This document shows, piece by piece, positions 1 to 8,969 of a DNA stretch of 64,000 nucleotides. A model generated the notes under the pieces. It searched no databases. It saw only the letters and a program-made list of their open reading frames with translations, and was not told the origin of the DNA. The stretch is from NCBI RefSeq assembly GCF_002797395.1, contig NZ_KZ454943.1, positions 735,325 through 799,324 on the forward strand, written 5' to 3'. The position numbers were made by a program, and so were the translations under genes. Numbering within the stretch: position 1 is the stretch's first letter; every line of letters starts with the position of its first letter. The DNA is from Bacillus solitudinis (GTDB taxonomy: Bacteria; Bacillota; Bacilli; Bacillales; Bacillaceae_D).

Positions 1-149
1 TCACAAGGGTTAACCGGATCTAACGGTGTCATAAAGTCTTCAAAAAATTCTATATCGTCTGGAGAGAAATTAAATTCTTTTTCTGCTTGATGCGTAATCC
101 AGTCGTATACTTTATCTACTCTAATACACAATCTTTCAAATTCAGACAT
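1..149 (-). CDS. Partial CDS, possible spore-surface protein N-terminus
   Basis: The first 49 residues are visible and the frame is open to the window edge. The protein begins MSEFERLCIRVDKVYDWI and is acidic towards the cut end. The CIRVDKVYDWI pattern is one I associate, weakly, with outer spore proteins of Bacillaceae; I cannot name the family. Two in-frame ATG codons lie at 158 and 149. The AAAGGA ribosome site abuts the first but sits about 8-9 bases before the second, so I choose 149. Coding potential is supported by the ribosome site and an uninterrupted frame, not by recognised domains. Confidence 0.55.
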   Translation of the reverse strand, partial: MSEFERLCIRVDKVYDWITHQAEKEFNFSPDDIEFFEDFMTPLDPVNPC

Positions 150-600
150 ACTATTCATTCCTTTCAAATTTTATTAGTTTATATCCAAAGATACAATTTC
201 ATATTATGTAATTTATAGTTATCTGTGCAGGTTTAGGTGCCCAATTTGCCTATTGTGTTTGGGTACAGGATTAGTTTTAATTACTTCAAACGGCAACGTA
301 GGCTACGGATCATTTTTTTTAACCATCTATCAAAAGAACTTCTTTTTTTATAGAAGCTGTTCAAAACTTATCCAAACACCACCGTGGATAAAAACTGATT
401 GCATCGACGATTAGAGGAGAGTTTTCTTCTTTTGAGCATCATCGGAGGTATCGCCATCCTTTTGATTTTGCTGGCACAATGTTTGTCGCTAAAATGTCTA
501 TTTCCTTTATAATGGAACTCAGTAGTTTTCTAAAAAGAGATAGTTTTCCCCATTTTTGTATAGCCTAGACCATAGCTGCTGACTAAGGTCTCGATTAATC

Positions 601-640
601 AAAAAACACGTCATTACCCAAAGGTGATAACGTGTTTTTT
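601..640. terminator. Bidirectional terminator-like hairpin
   Basis: AAAAAACACGTCATTACC pairs imperfectly with GGTGATAACGTGTTTTTT around a 4-base loop, leaving an A-tract on one side and a T-tract on the other. It could end transcripts from either direction, yet no gene lies immediately on either side. Confidence 0.6.
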
Positions 641-1047
641 GGTAAGGTTTAAAAGCAGTTGAATTTTAAATGACGACACTAAATTCAACATATTCTATTG
701 ACAATGAAATTTAGCTACGGTTCCCGTAAAATTCGAAGGTCTTATATTATAGAAAGAAAAACGAAAATGGCTCTCCCAGAAAACAGTTTTAAACAATTAA
801 ATTACTAAATCACGAAAAAACAATTTTAATTGAGCTGAAACAGACTTCTTGAAGCAGAACAATGTCGACCTACTGTTCCCTCTACTATAAAATGCTGTTC
901 AAAATTTCCATGTCTTTGTCAAAAACCTAGGGTAACGAAAACTAGATACTTCGAATGGAGTAAGAGGAGAGGGAGACCCTGACTAAAATTAAAAAGGTTT
1001 TTAGGAAAACACAAATCTCGCTTTCCACAGCATTCCCACCTTACCCC

Positions 1048-1102
1048 CTCGTGAGGACAGACCCTAAGCGATTTTCAACCGCTTAGGGTCTGTCCTCACG
1101 AG
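1048..1102. repeat. 22-bp perfect inverted repeat, orphan hairpin
   Basis: The left arm 1048-1069 (ends CCCTAAGC) and right arm 1081-1102 (starts GCTTAGGG) are perfectly complementary over 22 bp with an 11-base loop. A pyrimidine-rich run follows on the plus strand (TTTCTTCTTTTTT), so rho-independent termination is possible. The GAGGACA core loosely resembles the hairpin repeats found elsewhere in this window. No gene is directly upstream. Confidence 0.7.
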
Positions 1103-1329
1103 AGTTTCTTCTTTTTTGAAGGCTACGCATCAAGGGAGATATGTCCTTCCTTTTTATTCTACTCGCATGATGTTTAATTAATTGCTATCACAACCTAATT
1201 CTTTTATAAGTCAGTAATTTCCGTATAAAAAGGCTTTTATTCCCTTTCTGAATTGCCTCGAAGCAATGAATGAAGCCACTGCAGCATCTTTTTGAACACT
1301 CTTTACAATAAATTATTCCCTTGGACATT

Positions 1330-1358
1330 CACCTAAGTACGCATTTGACCATAACTTA
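1330..1358 (+). promoter_or_regulatory. Putative sigma-K promoter
   Basis: CATAACTTA (1350-1358) matches the sigma-K -10 consensus CATANNNTA exactly, and an ACC (1331-1333) lies 16 bases upstream, the expected -35 position. It would start transcription some 15 bases before the ribosome site of the coat-like gene. Mother-cell expression fits the product's composition. The match is short, so this is a candidate. Confidence 0.45.
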
Positions 1359-1391
1359 TAGGAGATTGATAAAAAAGGAGGCACATTTCAT

Positions 1392-1805
1392 ATGTATGGT
1401 CAACAACCGTCAGTCCAATTCATTCCCCCAACGGTAATTACCCAATACATTGGCCAATGGATTACAACTTCGATTGCTAGTTATGGTCAAGTGGTGGCGT
1501 ATGTTAGCGACTATAACCACCGAACAGGGATGGTATCCTTATTTATGTATACAAGATATTCTCAACAACCTCAGTACATTCAAGTACACCACTCTGACTT
1601 AGTCGGAATTGCACCTTACTATGGTCCAATTCCACCAAGACCAGAAACCCCTCGACCTAGACCTAGACCTAGACCACCTTATTACCCTGGATATCCAGGA
1701 TATCCAGGATACCCAGGGTACCCTGGCGGTGGCGGTGGCTTCTGGCCTTGGATCTTTGGTCAAGTAGGAACAAGTCTCGGAGGACCACAACAGCCTCCTC
1801 GTTAA
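1392..1805 (+). CDS. Proline/glycine-rich coat-like protein
   Basis: A 137-residue protein with no signal peptide. Residues 1-80 look like a small folded domain rich in Ser, Val, Tyr and Gln. Then comes a PRPRPRPR stretch (about 87-95), a YPGYPG tandem repeat (about 98-111), a GGGGG run and a C-terminal tail ending in QPPR. The PGY repeats are encoded by nearly identical DNA units (GGATATCCA). Such low-complexity tails are common in Bacillus spore coat and outer-layer proteins, and the sigma-K-like promoter agrees, but I do not recognise a named family. AAGGAGG lies 10 bases before the ATG. The gene is followed by a bidirectional terminator and is convergent with fabI. Confidence 0.75.
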   Translation: MYGQQPSVQFIPPTVITQYIGQWITTSIASYGQVVAYVSDYNHRTGMVSLFMYTRYSQQPQYIQVHHSDLVGIAPYYGPIPPRPETPRPRPRPRPPYYPGYPGYPGYPGYPGGGGGFWPWIFGQVGTSLGGPQQPPR

Positions 1806-1823
1806 TTATCATTGAAATAAATG

Positions 1824-1863
1824 AAAACAACCTCCTTAACAAGTTTGTTAAGGAGGTTGTTTT
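1824..1863. terminator. Bidirectional terminator between coat-like gene and fabI
   Basis: A 19-bp perfect stem (1824-1842 with 1845-1863) whose arms carry A-tract and T-tract ends, placed between two convergent genes. Confidence 0.9.
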
Positions 1864-1869
1864 CAAAAA

Positions 1870-2652
1870 TTAAGACATTGACAAAATATTATAGCCACTA
1901 TCAACGTGCAAGAACTCACCTGTCATTCCACGAGATAAGTCACTCATTAAGAATAATGCTGTATCCCCAACTTCTTCCTGCGTCGTAATACGACGAAGGG
2001 GTGCACGCTCTTCAATTTCTTTAAGAACATCATTAAAGCCGCCAATCCCCTTGGCTGCCAATGTACGAATAGGACCAGCGGAAATAGCATTAACACGGAT
2101 GTTCTCCTTACCTAAATCATTTGCAAGGTACTTGACGCTCGCATCAAGAGAAGCTTTAGCCACACCCATTACATTGTAGTTTCGGATAACTTTTTCTCCA
2201 CCAAGATACGTTAATGTAACAATGCTGCCACCTTCAGTCAAAAGGGGACGTGCAGCTTTTGCAACTGCGGTTAATGAATATGCACTAATATTTTGTGCAA
2301 GTAAAAAGCCTTCTCTTGTTGTATTTAAATATTCTCCATCTAACTCTTCTTTTTTTGCAAAGGCAATACAGTGTGCGATACCATGAATTACTCCCACTTG
2401 CTCTTTAATCGAGGCAAAAGTTTTGTCAATTTCTTCATCACTTGTTACATCACAAGGTAAAATTAAATGATCCTTTCGCTCTAATGTTTCCATTAATTCA
2501 CGGACATTTCTTTCAAGGCGTTCGCCAGCAAATGTAAAAATAAGACGAGCTCCGGCATTTGCCAAGGATTGAGCGATTCCCCATGCGATACTTCGCTTAT
2601 TCGCCACTCCCATTACAACATATGTACGTTCTTGCAAAGATAGTTGAATCAT
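1870..2652 (-). CDS. fabI: Enoyl-[acyl-carrier-protein] reductase (NADH), FabI
   Basis: FabI reduces trans-2-enoyl-ACP in the last step of each fatty acid elongation cycle, in the cytoplasm. The 260-residue protein has the short-chain-dehydrogenase fold of this family: a cofactor-binding N-terminus (GVANKRSIAWGIA, residues 15-27) and the FabI active-site pattern Tyr149, Tyr159 and Lys166 (Tyr-x6-Lys). AAGPI is replaced by the usual SAGPIRTLAAKG loop. GGAGGAG precedes the ATG. A FapR-type operator lies just upstream, so expression should fall or rise with malonyl-CoA together with fabH-fabF at the other end of the window. Corresponds in position to B. subtilis yjbW. Confidence 0.97.
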   Translation of the reverse strand: MIQLSLQERTYVVMGVANKRSIAWGIAQSLANAGARLIFTFAGERLERNVRELMETLERKDHLILPCDVTSDEEIDKTFASIKEQVGVIHGIAHCIAFAKKEELDGEYLNTTREGFLLAQNISAYSLTAVAKAARPLLTEGGSIVTLTYLGGEKVIRNYNVMGVAKASLDASVKYLANDLGKENIRVNAISAGPIRTLAAKGIGGFNDVLKEIEERAPLRRITTQEEVGDTALFLMSDLSRGMTGEFLHVDSGYNILSMS

Positions 2653-2677
2653 GATTTCTCCTCCATATGAGTAGTTA

Positions 2678-2694
2678 TTAGTACCAAGTACTAA
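2678..2694. promoter_or_regulatory. FapR operator overlapping the fabI promoter
   Basis: TTAGTACCAAGTACTAA is a 17-bp palindrome matching the FapR box. A -10 element TATAAT on the minus strand (2697-2702) sits immediately upstream, so the operator covers the start region. FapR represses fatty acid genes and is released by malonyl-CoA; the repressor gene itself is not in this window. Confidence 0.88.
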
Positions 2695-2766
2695 TTATTA
2701 TAGCATATCTCACTTTTCATGCACAGATTATTATCTGACTCTACTACCTTTCAACATCTTAAGCAT

Positions 2767-2910
2767 CTATCCCTTCTTTGTTGGGATATTCCGTTTCTCG
2801 TAATGACAATTGGGACATGTGAAGATGACATTTTGATTTGATTGTGCTGTTAGCCTGTCTGAAATTGGTTGTTGATTAAAGCACACTGGGCATACAATTT
2901 GCGGATCCAT
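2767..2910 (-). CDS. Small zinc-ribbon protein, 47 residues
   Basis: MDPQIVCPVCFNQQ starts a 47-residue protein with two CxxC pairs (Cys7/Cys10 and Cys32/Cys35), the arrangement of a compact zinc ribbon. The second knuckle reads FTCPNCHYE. A strong GGAGG lies 7 bases before the ATG. The C-terminus is basic (PTKKG). It lies between the antiporter gene and fabI, on the same strand. Partner and role are unknown; nucleic-acid or protein binding is possible for such ribbons. Confidence 0.75.
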   Translation of the reverse strand: MDPQIVCPVCFNQQPISDRLTAQSNQNVIFTCPNCHYEKRNIPTKKG

Positions 2911-3029
2911 AAATCGTCCTCCATTTGTTTAAAATCATTGCCTCCACCTGCATTACTTTAAAAAAGTATTCTTACTCATTCTTCCAAAAAGCCGAAGACC
3001 TATTCAGTCCTCGACTCTTTTCTTACTTA

Positions 3030-5090
3030 TTATTCATAGGATTTTCTAGTAAGCACTGTTCGTGGTACATCCGTTCCTCTTGAACCCCGCAAATCAACTT
3101 GAACATTCTCCGGAGGATAAACCATGATAAAGCTCTCAGGTATTGAATCTGCTAAAACCCGTGGCAATCGCTCAAGTTGTGGATGCCAAGCTATGGTTCC
3201 TCTTCTAGCGCTTAAAACGACAACTAAGTCCTCCTTGCGAAGGGATGCCATATGCTTTCCGTGAAAATCATTCCACGATTCTAATCTGTAAAACTCCAGT
3301 GTAACATCGGGTTTAACGGTCTTATAGGCTCGCTTATAGTTTTTCGGTTCATCTTTAATGATATAACACTTCAATGACGCTCCTAGCTGTGAAGCTAGTT
3401 GTTTAGAGAGTTTTACCGCATCGTATAAACCCGATTTATGATCAAAACCTGCTGGTATGACAACAACTAGTCGTTTTGTTGTATTTAAGGGATGACCCAA
3501 TTTTGAAACGAGGACCATTTGAGTCGTTCGTTCTAACAATTGGTCAAGAATGCTCCCAAAAATTCGCTGTGGTGTTGACAGTTTACCATTCCAACCAATA
3601 ACAGCTGTCGTAATTCGCGAGTCTTCCATGGCCCGCTTCATACCTGATGTAATATTAGGGACCGCCCTCGTTACTTTTTGAATTGGAACCTCTGCTCCCG
3701 CAGCATACTCAACCGCCTGACTTAAGATTTTTTCGGCTTGAACAATTCGTGCTGATGAATCCTCTAAACCTCTTTGGGCAATCGTTAGAGCATATAACGG
3801 TTCTGGGGAGTTCCCACGCACAATAAACGCTAAATCAAGCAGCGATTCAACTGTTTGCGGATTCGCCAACGGAACCATAACTCGTTCAGGTGCAAGTGAT
3901 GGCTCATAAGGTGTCTGCTCTTCTTTCAGTGCAATTTTTTTTGAATAGGCCTCAACCATGTAAGGCCCAATCATACATGTCACTAATATCATCACAATGA
4001 CAGCATTAACCGTCGCTTGATCAAACAGACCTAAGTCAAACCCGACTAGTGTAGCTGCGAGCGTGGCTGCAGCTTGAGGTATTGATAAACCGAATATTAA
4101 GTTTATTTCTTCTGATGAATAATGAAAAAACTTTCCACTAATATAGGCAGCTAAATATTTACCTAAAATGACTAATATCACTACCATCGCTGCTATAACC
4201 CATGCTGAAGGGTCAGAAAATAAAATTCTTAAATCCATTAACATACCAACAGACAATAAGAAAAAAGGAATGAATAGCGCATTTCCGACAAATTTTATCC
4301 GATTCATCAGCGTGCTTTGCTCAGAAATAAATCGATTTAAAGCAAGCCCTGCGAGAAACGCTCCTATTATTGGTTCAAGCCCAGCAATTGTTGCAAAATA
4401 CGCTGAAACAAATAATACCGTCATCACAAAGATAAATTCTAATGCACCCTCACTACCAAGAATTCTAAAGAAGAACCTCGCTAGAATTGGGACTAGAATT
4501 AACACAGCAGAAACATAGATTGCTAAAGAGATGACCAATGTCAACCAAAAATTCATCGTCAACTCACCTTGAACAGCACCTGCTACAACAGCAAGGACAA
4601 GAAGGGCTAATGTATCTGTCATAATTGTCCCACCAACTGCCGTAGTAACAGCCTTATTCTTGGCTATACCTAAGCGACTGGCAATAGGATAAGCAAGTAA
4701 AGTATGGGAGCCGAGTAAGGAGCCGAGTAAAATTGCTGCTGCTGTTGAGTACCCGAGTAAAAAAGTGGCAAGAACCCCTAGAATAAATGGAATCGTAAAG
4801 GAAAGACTACCAAACGTGAGACTGCGTTTGCGGTACTTTTTAAACCCGTCGAGGTCAATTTCAAGACCAGCTATAAAAATAATGTAAAGCAAACCTACTG
4901 TACCTAGTAATATAATGGTTTGATCTCTCTCTAGAACGCCTAAACCATTTGGACCAACTATAACCCCAGCAAAAATAAGACCAATAATACCTGGAATACG
5001 TAGTCTCGCCATAATGAGAGGAGCAATTAAAAAGATAATCATAGCAATTGCAAAAATCAGTACTGGGTTTGTCACTGGTTGTTGTAGCAA
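3030..5090 (-). CDS. CPA2-family cation:proton antiporter with C-terminal Usp-like region
   Basis: A 686-residue membrane protein. Residues 1 to about 390 form 11-13 membrane segments with the monovalent cation:proton antiporter-2 pattern (GLIFAGVIVGPNGLG near the start, FLAGLALNRF near residue 250, FFLLSVGMLMDL near 280). The remaining 290 residues are soluble and resemble two consecutive universal-stress-protein-like folds rather than the TrkA-N domain common in KefB-type proteins. It should exchange Na+ or K+ for H+ and support pH and ion homeostasis. The position matches B. subtilis yjbQ, also a CPA2 protein. The start is TTG, fixed by AAGGAG 7 bases upstream. Confidence 0.88.
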   Translation of the reverse strand: MLQQPVTNPVLIFAIAMIIFLIAPLIMARLRIPGIIGLIFAGVIVGPNGLGVLERDQTIILLGTVGLLYIIFIAGLEIDLDGFKKYRKRSLTFGSLSFTIPFILGVLATFLLGYSTAAAILLGSLLGSHTLLAYPIASRLGIAKNKAVTTAVGGTIMTDTLALLVLAVVAGAVQGELTMNFWLTLVISLAIYVSAVLILVPILARFFFRILGSEGALEFIFVMTVLFVSAYFATIAGLEPIIGAFLAGLALNRFISEQSTLMNRIKFVGNALFIPFFLLSVGMLMDLRILFSDPSAWVIAAMVVILVILGKYLAAYISGKFFHYSSEEINLIFGLSIPQAAATLAATLVGFDLGLFDQATVNAVIVMILVTCMIGPYMVEAYSKKIALKEEQTPYEPSLAPERVMVPLANPQTVESLLDLAFIVRGNSPEPLYALTIAQRGLEDSSARIVQAEKILSQAVEYAAGAEVPIQKVTRAVPNITSGMKRAMEDSRITTAVIGWNGKLSTPQRIFGSILDQLLERTTQMVLVSKLGHPLNTTKRLVVVIPAGFDHKSGLYDAVKLSKQLASQLGASLKCYIIKDEPKNYKRAYKTVKPDVTLEFYRLESWNDFHGKHMASLRKEDLVVVLSARRGTIAWHPQLERLPRVLADSIPESFIMVYPPENVQVDLRGSRGTDVPRTVLTRKSYE

Positions 5091-5258
5091 GCTACCACTC
5101 CTTATTAATTAGTTTTTTTCATCTTAAAAAACTAACTTCCCTCATGTCAATTGAAAAAAGGGTTGTATCCCCTTACACTAAAAAAATGTATAAAATAGTT
5201 CAGTCTCTGTCCATATCATTTCTCCAATGGATAATATGTAGAAATAAGGGTGAATATG

Positions 5259-5999
5259 ATGAAAATTGATTGTATTGGTGATATACATGGTTGTTATGAT
5301 GAATTATTGTTACTTCTTTATAAACTCGGTTATGAAAGAAAAGGTGAACTCTACTTTCATCATGAAGGAAGGAAACTCACTTTTGTTGGAGATTTGACTG
5401 ATCGTGGCCCTAAATCCTTAGCAGTTATTGACCTAGTTTCTGAGCTTGTAAAGACTGACTTAGCGTATTATGTTCCTGGTAACCATTGTGATAAATTGTA
5501 TCGATATTTTCAGGGCCGAAATGTACAACAAAAGCATGGATTAGAAACCACCGTTGCAGAACTAAACGCCCTTGACAATCGCTCCTATAAAAAAGTAAAG
5601 GCAGCCTTTGTAAATCTTGTGAACGCCTCGCCACTGTATCATAATCTTGACGAGGGAAAACTAGTTGTCGCCCACGCAGGTATCCGTGAACAAGACATCG
5701 GAAAAGTCAATAAGCGAATCAAGACGTTTGTTCTATATGGGGATATTAGTGGAGAAACCAACTCGGATGGAACACCAGTTAGGAGAGACTGGGCACAACA
5801 TTATCAAGGTGACACTTGGGTTGTGTATGGCCATACTCCTGTAAAGGCAGCACGTTTTATTAACAATACCGTAAACATTGATACCGGCTGCGTGTTTGGT
5901 GGGCATTTAACTGCACTGCGTTATCCTGAAATCAAAACGATTTCTGTTCCTTCCTCCATGCCATTCGTCGAAGAAAAGTTTCGGAGTTTTCCATCGTAA
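5259..5999 (+). CDS. prpE: Bis(5'-nucleosyl)-tetraphosphatase PrpE (PPP-family metallophosphatase)
   Basis: A cytoplasmic calcineurin-like phosphatase that splits diadenosine tetraphosphate-type nucleotides asymmetrically and can act as a protein phosphatase. The metal-binding signature is complete: [26 protein letters not shown] and YGHTP. The 246-residue length fits PrpE. Two codons upstream of the chosen ATG are in frame (GTG at 5250, ATG at 5256), but AAGGGTG ends 6 bases before 5259, which I take as the start. It is divergent from the antiporter and convergent with the pseudouridine synthase. Confidence 0.93.
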   Translation: MKIDCIGDIHGCYDELLLLLYKLGYERKGELYFHHEGRKLTFVGDLTDRGPKSLAVIDLVSELVKTDLAYYVPGNHCDKLYRYFQGRNVQQKHGLETTVAELNALDNRSYKKVKAAFVNLVNASPLYHNLDEGKLVVAHAGIREQDIGKVNKRIKTFVLYGDISGETNSDGTPVRRDWAQHYQGDTWVVYGHTPVKAARFINNTVNIDTGCVFGGHLTALRYPEIKTISVPSSMPFVEEKFRSFPS

Positions 6000-6021
6000 A
6001 ACCGAGGAGTACCATGAGAGG

Positions 6022-6933
6022 TCAGACATCGCCCTGACTCGCCATGCTCATGGTAGTCTTGAAATCTGTCGGTAATTCCGTTCGGAGAGAGAAAGCTTTC
6101 CCTGAGAAAGGATGAATAAAGTCAACTTGATGACAATGTAACGCCTGCCGTGCTATTTTATCACGTCGTCCTCCATATAACTCATCCCCACAAAGTGGAT
6201 ACCCAAGATACGCAAAATGGACACGAATTTGATGTGTTCTTCCTGTCTCTAGTTTAATTTTGACAAGGGTCCACTCTTTGGTGTGTTTCTTTATATCAAA
6301 GTGAGTAATGGCATGCTTCCCATCCATCCTAACTTCTCGTTCGATGATGCTATCTCTCTTTCGACCGATTGGAGCGATAATCGTTCCACCTTTTGTTAAT
6401 TCACCCTCAACAATAGCCGTATAATAACGGTGAAGCCTTCCTTGCTGCTGAAGTTTTGACAAACGGTCATGAGCCAAGCGATGTTTCGCAATTACGAGCA
6501 AACCGGATGTGTCTTTATCAAGACGGTTTACCGCGTGAAAAGTCGCAGGGATCCCCTTGTTTAGATAATAACCTATTACCGCATTTGCCAATGTTCCCGT
6601 ACGGTGTTCTCGTGAAGGAATGGTAGCCATATTCGCAGGCTTGTGAATAACCATTAGATGTTCATCTTCGAATTCGATTAGAAGGTCTATTTGTTCTGGG
6701 GCAATCGAACCACTTGGTACTTCAGGTGGTAATTGAATTCGGACAATATCACCTGTTTTTAGCACGGTTCGTACCGTTGCTTCCAGATTATTAACCATAA
6801 TTTTCCCATCACTAAATTTAATCTCTGCTAATGCCTTCTTTGAGATTTTCTGTTCCTCTCTCAAAAAGCTTCGTAATAGTTGTCCTTGATTGTCTTTTTT
6901 TATTTCCCATTGGAGAGATACATAATTAGCCAC
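6022..6933 (-). CDS. yjbO: RluA/RluD-family RNA pseudouridine synthase (YjbO)
   Basis: Converts specific uridines in RNA to pseudouridine; the RNA target is not evident. The catalytic-Asp motif is present ([12 protein letters not shown]), as are the GRTHQIRVH and GDELYGG motifs. The N-terminal 80 residues form the S4-like RNA-binding part. The open frame extends 18 codons upstream into nadK, but AAGGAG lies 10 bases before a GTG at 6933, giving a 303-residue protein with an 8-base overlap with nadK, typical of translational coupling. It is the last gene of the yjbL-relQ-nadK-yjbO run. Confidence 0.92.
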   Translation of the reverse strand: MANYVSLQWEIKKDNQGQLLRSFLREEQKISKKALAEIKFSDGKIMVNNLEATVRTVLKTGDIVRIQLPPEVPSGSIAPEQIDLLIEFEDEHLMVIHKPANMATIPSREHRTGTLANAVIGYYLNKGIPATFHAVNRLDKDTSGLLVIAKHRLAHDRLSKLQQQGRLHRYYTAIVEGELTKGGTIIAPIGRKRDSIIEREVRMDGKHAITHFDIKKHTKEWTLVKIKLETGRTHQIRVHFAYLGYPLCGDELYGGRRDKIARQALHCHQVDFIHPFSGKAFSLRTELPTDFKTTMSMASQGDV

Positions 6934-7723
6934 CAATAAAAGACTCCTTGACTCGTTTCCAAAAAGGAAAAGGTCTAAATCTGGCAAAGCGGATTTTCTC
7001 TTCGGCGACGCGACATTGAATAGACTTCACGCGAGAGTGACTAAGTGTAAAGTGATCAATTGTCACCTGAACTTCCTTATCATTCATCGGTTTTAGAAGG
7101 CAAGTATGATGTTGAGGTAAGACAAGAGGAGAGCCCACAGTACGATAAACTCGATTGTTAATCGAAGCCATTTCAGCTATTTGAATGGAAGCAAGCGATG
7201 GATGAAGTATCGCCCCACCAAGCGCTTTATTATACGCCGTACTTCCAGAAGGTGTCGAAATGCACAAGCCATCTCCACGAAACACTTCAAATGTATCTCC
7301 TTTAATTTCTACATTGCTTACTAATGAACCATCTAAACTCTTTATCGTACACTCATTTAAAGCTAGGTGTCGTTCGGGTGGAATCTCTTCGTTATTAGTT
7401 CGAATCACGACCTCTAGCAGTGGATACTCAACAATTTGATACGGAGTTTTTGCAATATGTATCACAAGTTTCTCGACCTCGTCTGGGACCCAATCCGCAT
7501 AAAAACCGAGGTGCCCTGTATGGATGCCCACGAAGGCCGTATCCTCTAATCGGTTACAATATTCATGAAAAGCTTGCAAAAAGGTCCCATCTCCACCAAC
7601 GGTAATGACCATTTCAGGTTCTTTTTCATCATGGCTTAGCCCAAAATCCAACAGATATTGTAAGATACGTTGTTGCAATGTATTGGAAAAATCATCACCA
7701 CGAGATTTCACTGTGAATTTCAT
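6926..7723 (-). CDS. nadK: NAD kinase
   Basis: Phosphorylates NAD to NADP, supplying NADPH for biosynthesis. The GGDGT motif ([11 protein letters not shown]) and the downstream [11 protein letters not shown] and [15 protein letters not shown] signatures are intact. The protein is very similar in layout to B. subtilis NadF (YjbN). The frame is open further upstream into relQ, but GGAAGGAA about 8 bases before the ATG at 7723 and the MKFTVKSRG start, like that of the B. subtilis enzyme, fix a 265-residue product. It lies 19 bases after relQ and overlaps yjbO, so the three are probably one transcript. Confidence 0.96.
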   Translation of the reverse strand: MKFTVKSRGDDFSNTLQQRILQYLLDFGLSHDEKEPEMVITVGGDGTFLQAFHEYCNRLEDTAFVGIHTGHLGFYADWVPDEVEKLVIHIAKTPYQIVEYPLLEVVIRTNNEEIPPERHLALNECTIKSLDGSLVSNVEIKGDTFEVFRGDGLCISTPSGSTAYNKALGGAILHPSLASIQIAEMASINNRVYRTVGSPLVLPQHHTCLLKPMNDKEVQVTIDHFTLSHSRVKSIQCRVAEEKIRFARFRPFPFWKRVKESFIGG

Positions 7724-7742
7724 GTACCCATTCCTTCCTTCA

Positions 7743-8375
7743 TTAAAGCTTACGACCCTGCTCTTGTTCGCGAATAATAATTGATTGGGCTTCACGAACT
7801 TCATCACGAATAATCGAAACTTCTTCATCTAGTTGAAATGCAGCCTCTGCAGCACGGAGCAGACGATTCTTAATCTCTTCAGGAATTTCACCACTATATT
7901 TATAGTTTAGAGAATGCTCAATTGTTGACCAAAAGTTCATCGCTAACGTCCGCACCTGAAGCTCGACTAAAATTTTTCTCTCTCCTTCAATGGTTTGGAC
8001 GGGGTATCGAAGTACAAGATGATAGGAACGATAGCCACTCGGTTTTTTTTCATTAATATAATCGCGCTCTTCAATTATTTCGAAATCTCTTCTTGTACGA
8101 ATTAACTCAACCACAGTTTCAATATCTTCGACAAACTGCGTTACAATTCTAAGTCCAGCCAAGTCCTGCATCTCTTCCCCTAGCCGATCAATAGGTATAT
8201 TTTTCCGTTTCGCTTTATCTAAAATGCTCGAAACTGGTTTGACACGACCCGTTACAAACTCAATTGGAGTATGTAACGATGATTTCTGATATTGCTCTCG
8301 TACCCCTTTAAGTTTAACTTTCAACTCTTCAACCGCCTGCTTGTAAGGCGTTAGAAAGACGTCCCAATTGCTCAT
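7743..8375 (-). CDS. relQ: Small alarmone synthetase RelQ (YjbM, GTP pyrophosphokinase)
   Basis: Makes (p)ppGpp from ATP and GDP/GTP without a hydrolase domain. The 210-residue length is that of the single-domain synthetases; the conserved [12 protein letters not shown] and VELQVRT motifs of the RelA/SpoT synthetase domain are present. Its place directly upstream of nadK matches B. subtilis yjbM (SasB/RelQ) rather than ywaC (RelP). Members of this type form tetramers and are activated by pppGpp; that is family knowledge, not seen here. Start ATG at MSNWDVFL. Confidence 0.95.
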   Translation of the reverse strand: MSNWDVFLTPYKQAVEELKVKLKGVREQYQKSSLHTPIEFVTGRVKPVSSILDKAKRKNIPIDRLGEEMQDLAGLRIVTQFVEDIETVVELIRTRRDFEIIEERDYINEKKPSGYRSYHLVLRYPVQTIEGERKILVELQVRTLAMNFWSTIEHSLNYKYSGEIPEEIKNRLLRAAEAAFQLDEEVSIIRDEVREAQSIIIREQEQGRKL

Positions 8376-8406
8376 CTAACCACCATCCGTATTTTTCCGC
8401 TTAAAA

Positions 8407-8787
8407 TTATGAAAATATTTCTTTAACAGCTGCCTCCATAGCTTCTCCATAGTTGCCATTGCCATCAATATTTTCTAGAAGAAAATCAAGCTCTTGATAA
8501 ATGCCTGTTAATTCAATCGTACTTTCATCTCTAAGCAAAAAAGCCATTTTGATTCTTTCTTGATGTGCTTGGTGTAAGGTGGACCATGTTTCTATTGGAA
8601 ACGTTAAGTAAATAAATTCACTATGATCTTCAAGTATGTAAATAAAGGCTAACCCTTCCGAATCAACAAGCATTCGTTCTCCAGCTTTTAATGCTTTAGC
8701 TTGTTCGCTAACAAGTGTTTCTTCAGTCTTAACCATGTACCCTTCATTTTGCTTTTCTATTAATGTTACATGTAATTTTTTCAACAT
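8407..8787 (-). CDS. yjbL: YjbL family protein (UPF0738)
   Basis: A 126-residue soluble acidic protein of unknown function, recognised by its place between relQ and yjbK and by its general sequence (MLKKLHVTLIE start). No catalytic motif is visible. GGAGGG lies close to the ATG; the next codon, TTG, would have better spacing, so the start is uncertain by one codon. It is the probable first gene of the operon running through relQ, nadK and yjbO. Confidence 0.85.
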   Translation of the reverse strand: MLKKLHVTLIEKQNEGYMVKTEETLVSEQAKALKAGERMLVDSEGLAFIYILEDHSEFIYLTFPIETWSTLHQAHQERIKMAFLLRDESTIELTGIYQELDFLLENIDGNGNYGEAMEAAVKEIFS

Positions 8788-8907
8788 GTCCCTCCGTCCT
8801 TCAACACGATATTCTCTATATATTTTACCATACTTTCGCCTCTAAAGGCGAGAAACCCCACCTTTAAGGCGTGAAGCGCAGTTATCCAAATAAGTTTGTC
8901 TCCTCCA

Positions 8908-8936
8908 TTGAGGCGCTTATGTCACTATGTCATAAT
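8908..8936 (+). promoter_or_regulatory. Putative sigma-A promoter of yjbK
   Basis: TTGAGG and CATAAT separated by 17 bases. It lies downstream of a possible far-upstream GTG start for yjbK and upstream of the TTG I chose, which supports the shorter protein. Confidence 0.5.
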
Positions 8937-8969
8937 GAATACAAATACGTTTTAAAAGGGCGTGATACT

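Larger units (their letters stand above)
150..1329. other. Gene-poor intergenic stretch
   Basis: About 1.2 kb with no convincing protein gene on either strand. It contains two strong hairpins (annotated separately) and otherwise AT-rich sequence. A 26-codon hydrophobic peptide starting TTG at 432 (stop at 510-512) has an AGGAGA about 14 bases upstream, too far for a confident call. The interval between the hairpins (641-1047) could hold a small RNA, but I see no good promoter there. Confidence 0.5.

Noticed and set aside
432-512. 26-residue hydrophobic peptide with AGGAGA upstream
   Set aside because: Spacing to the TTG is too long and there is no family resemblance or terminator; could be chance.
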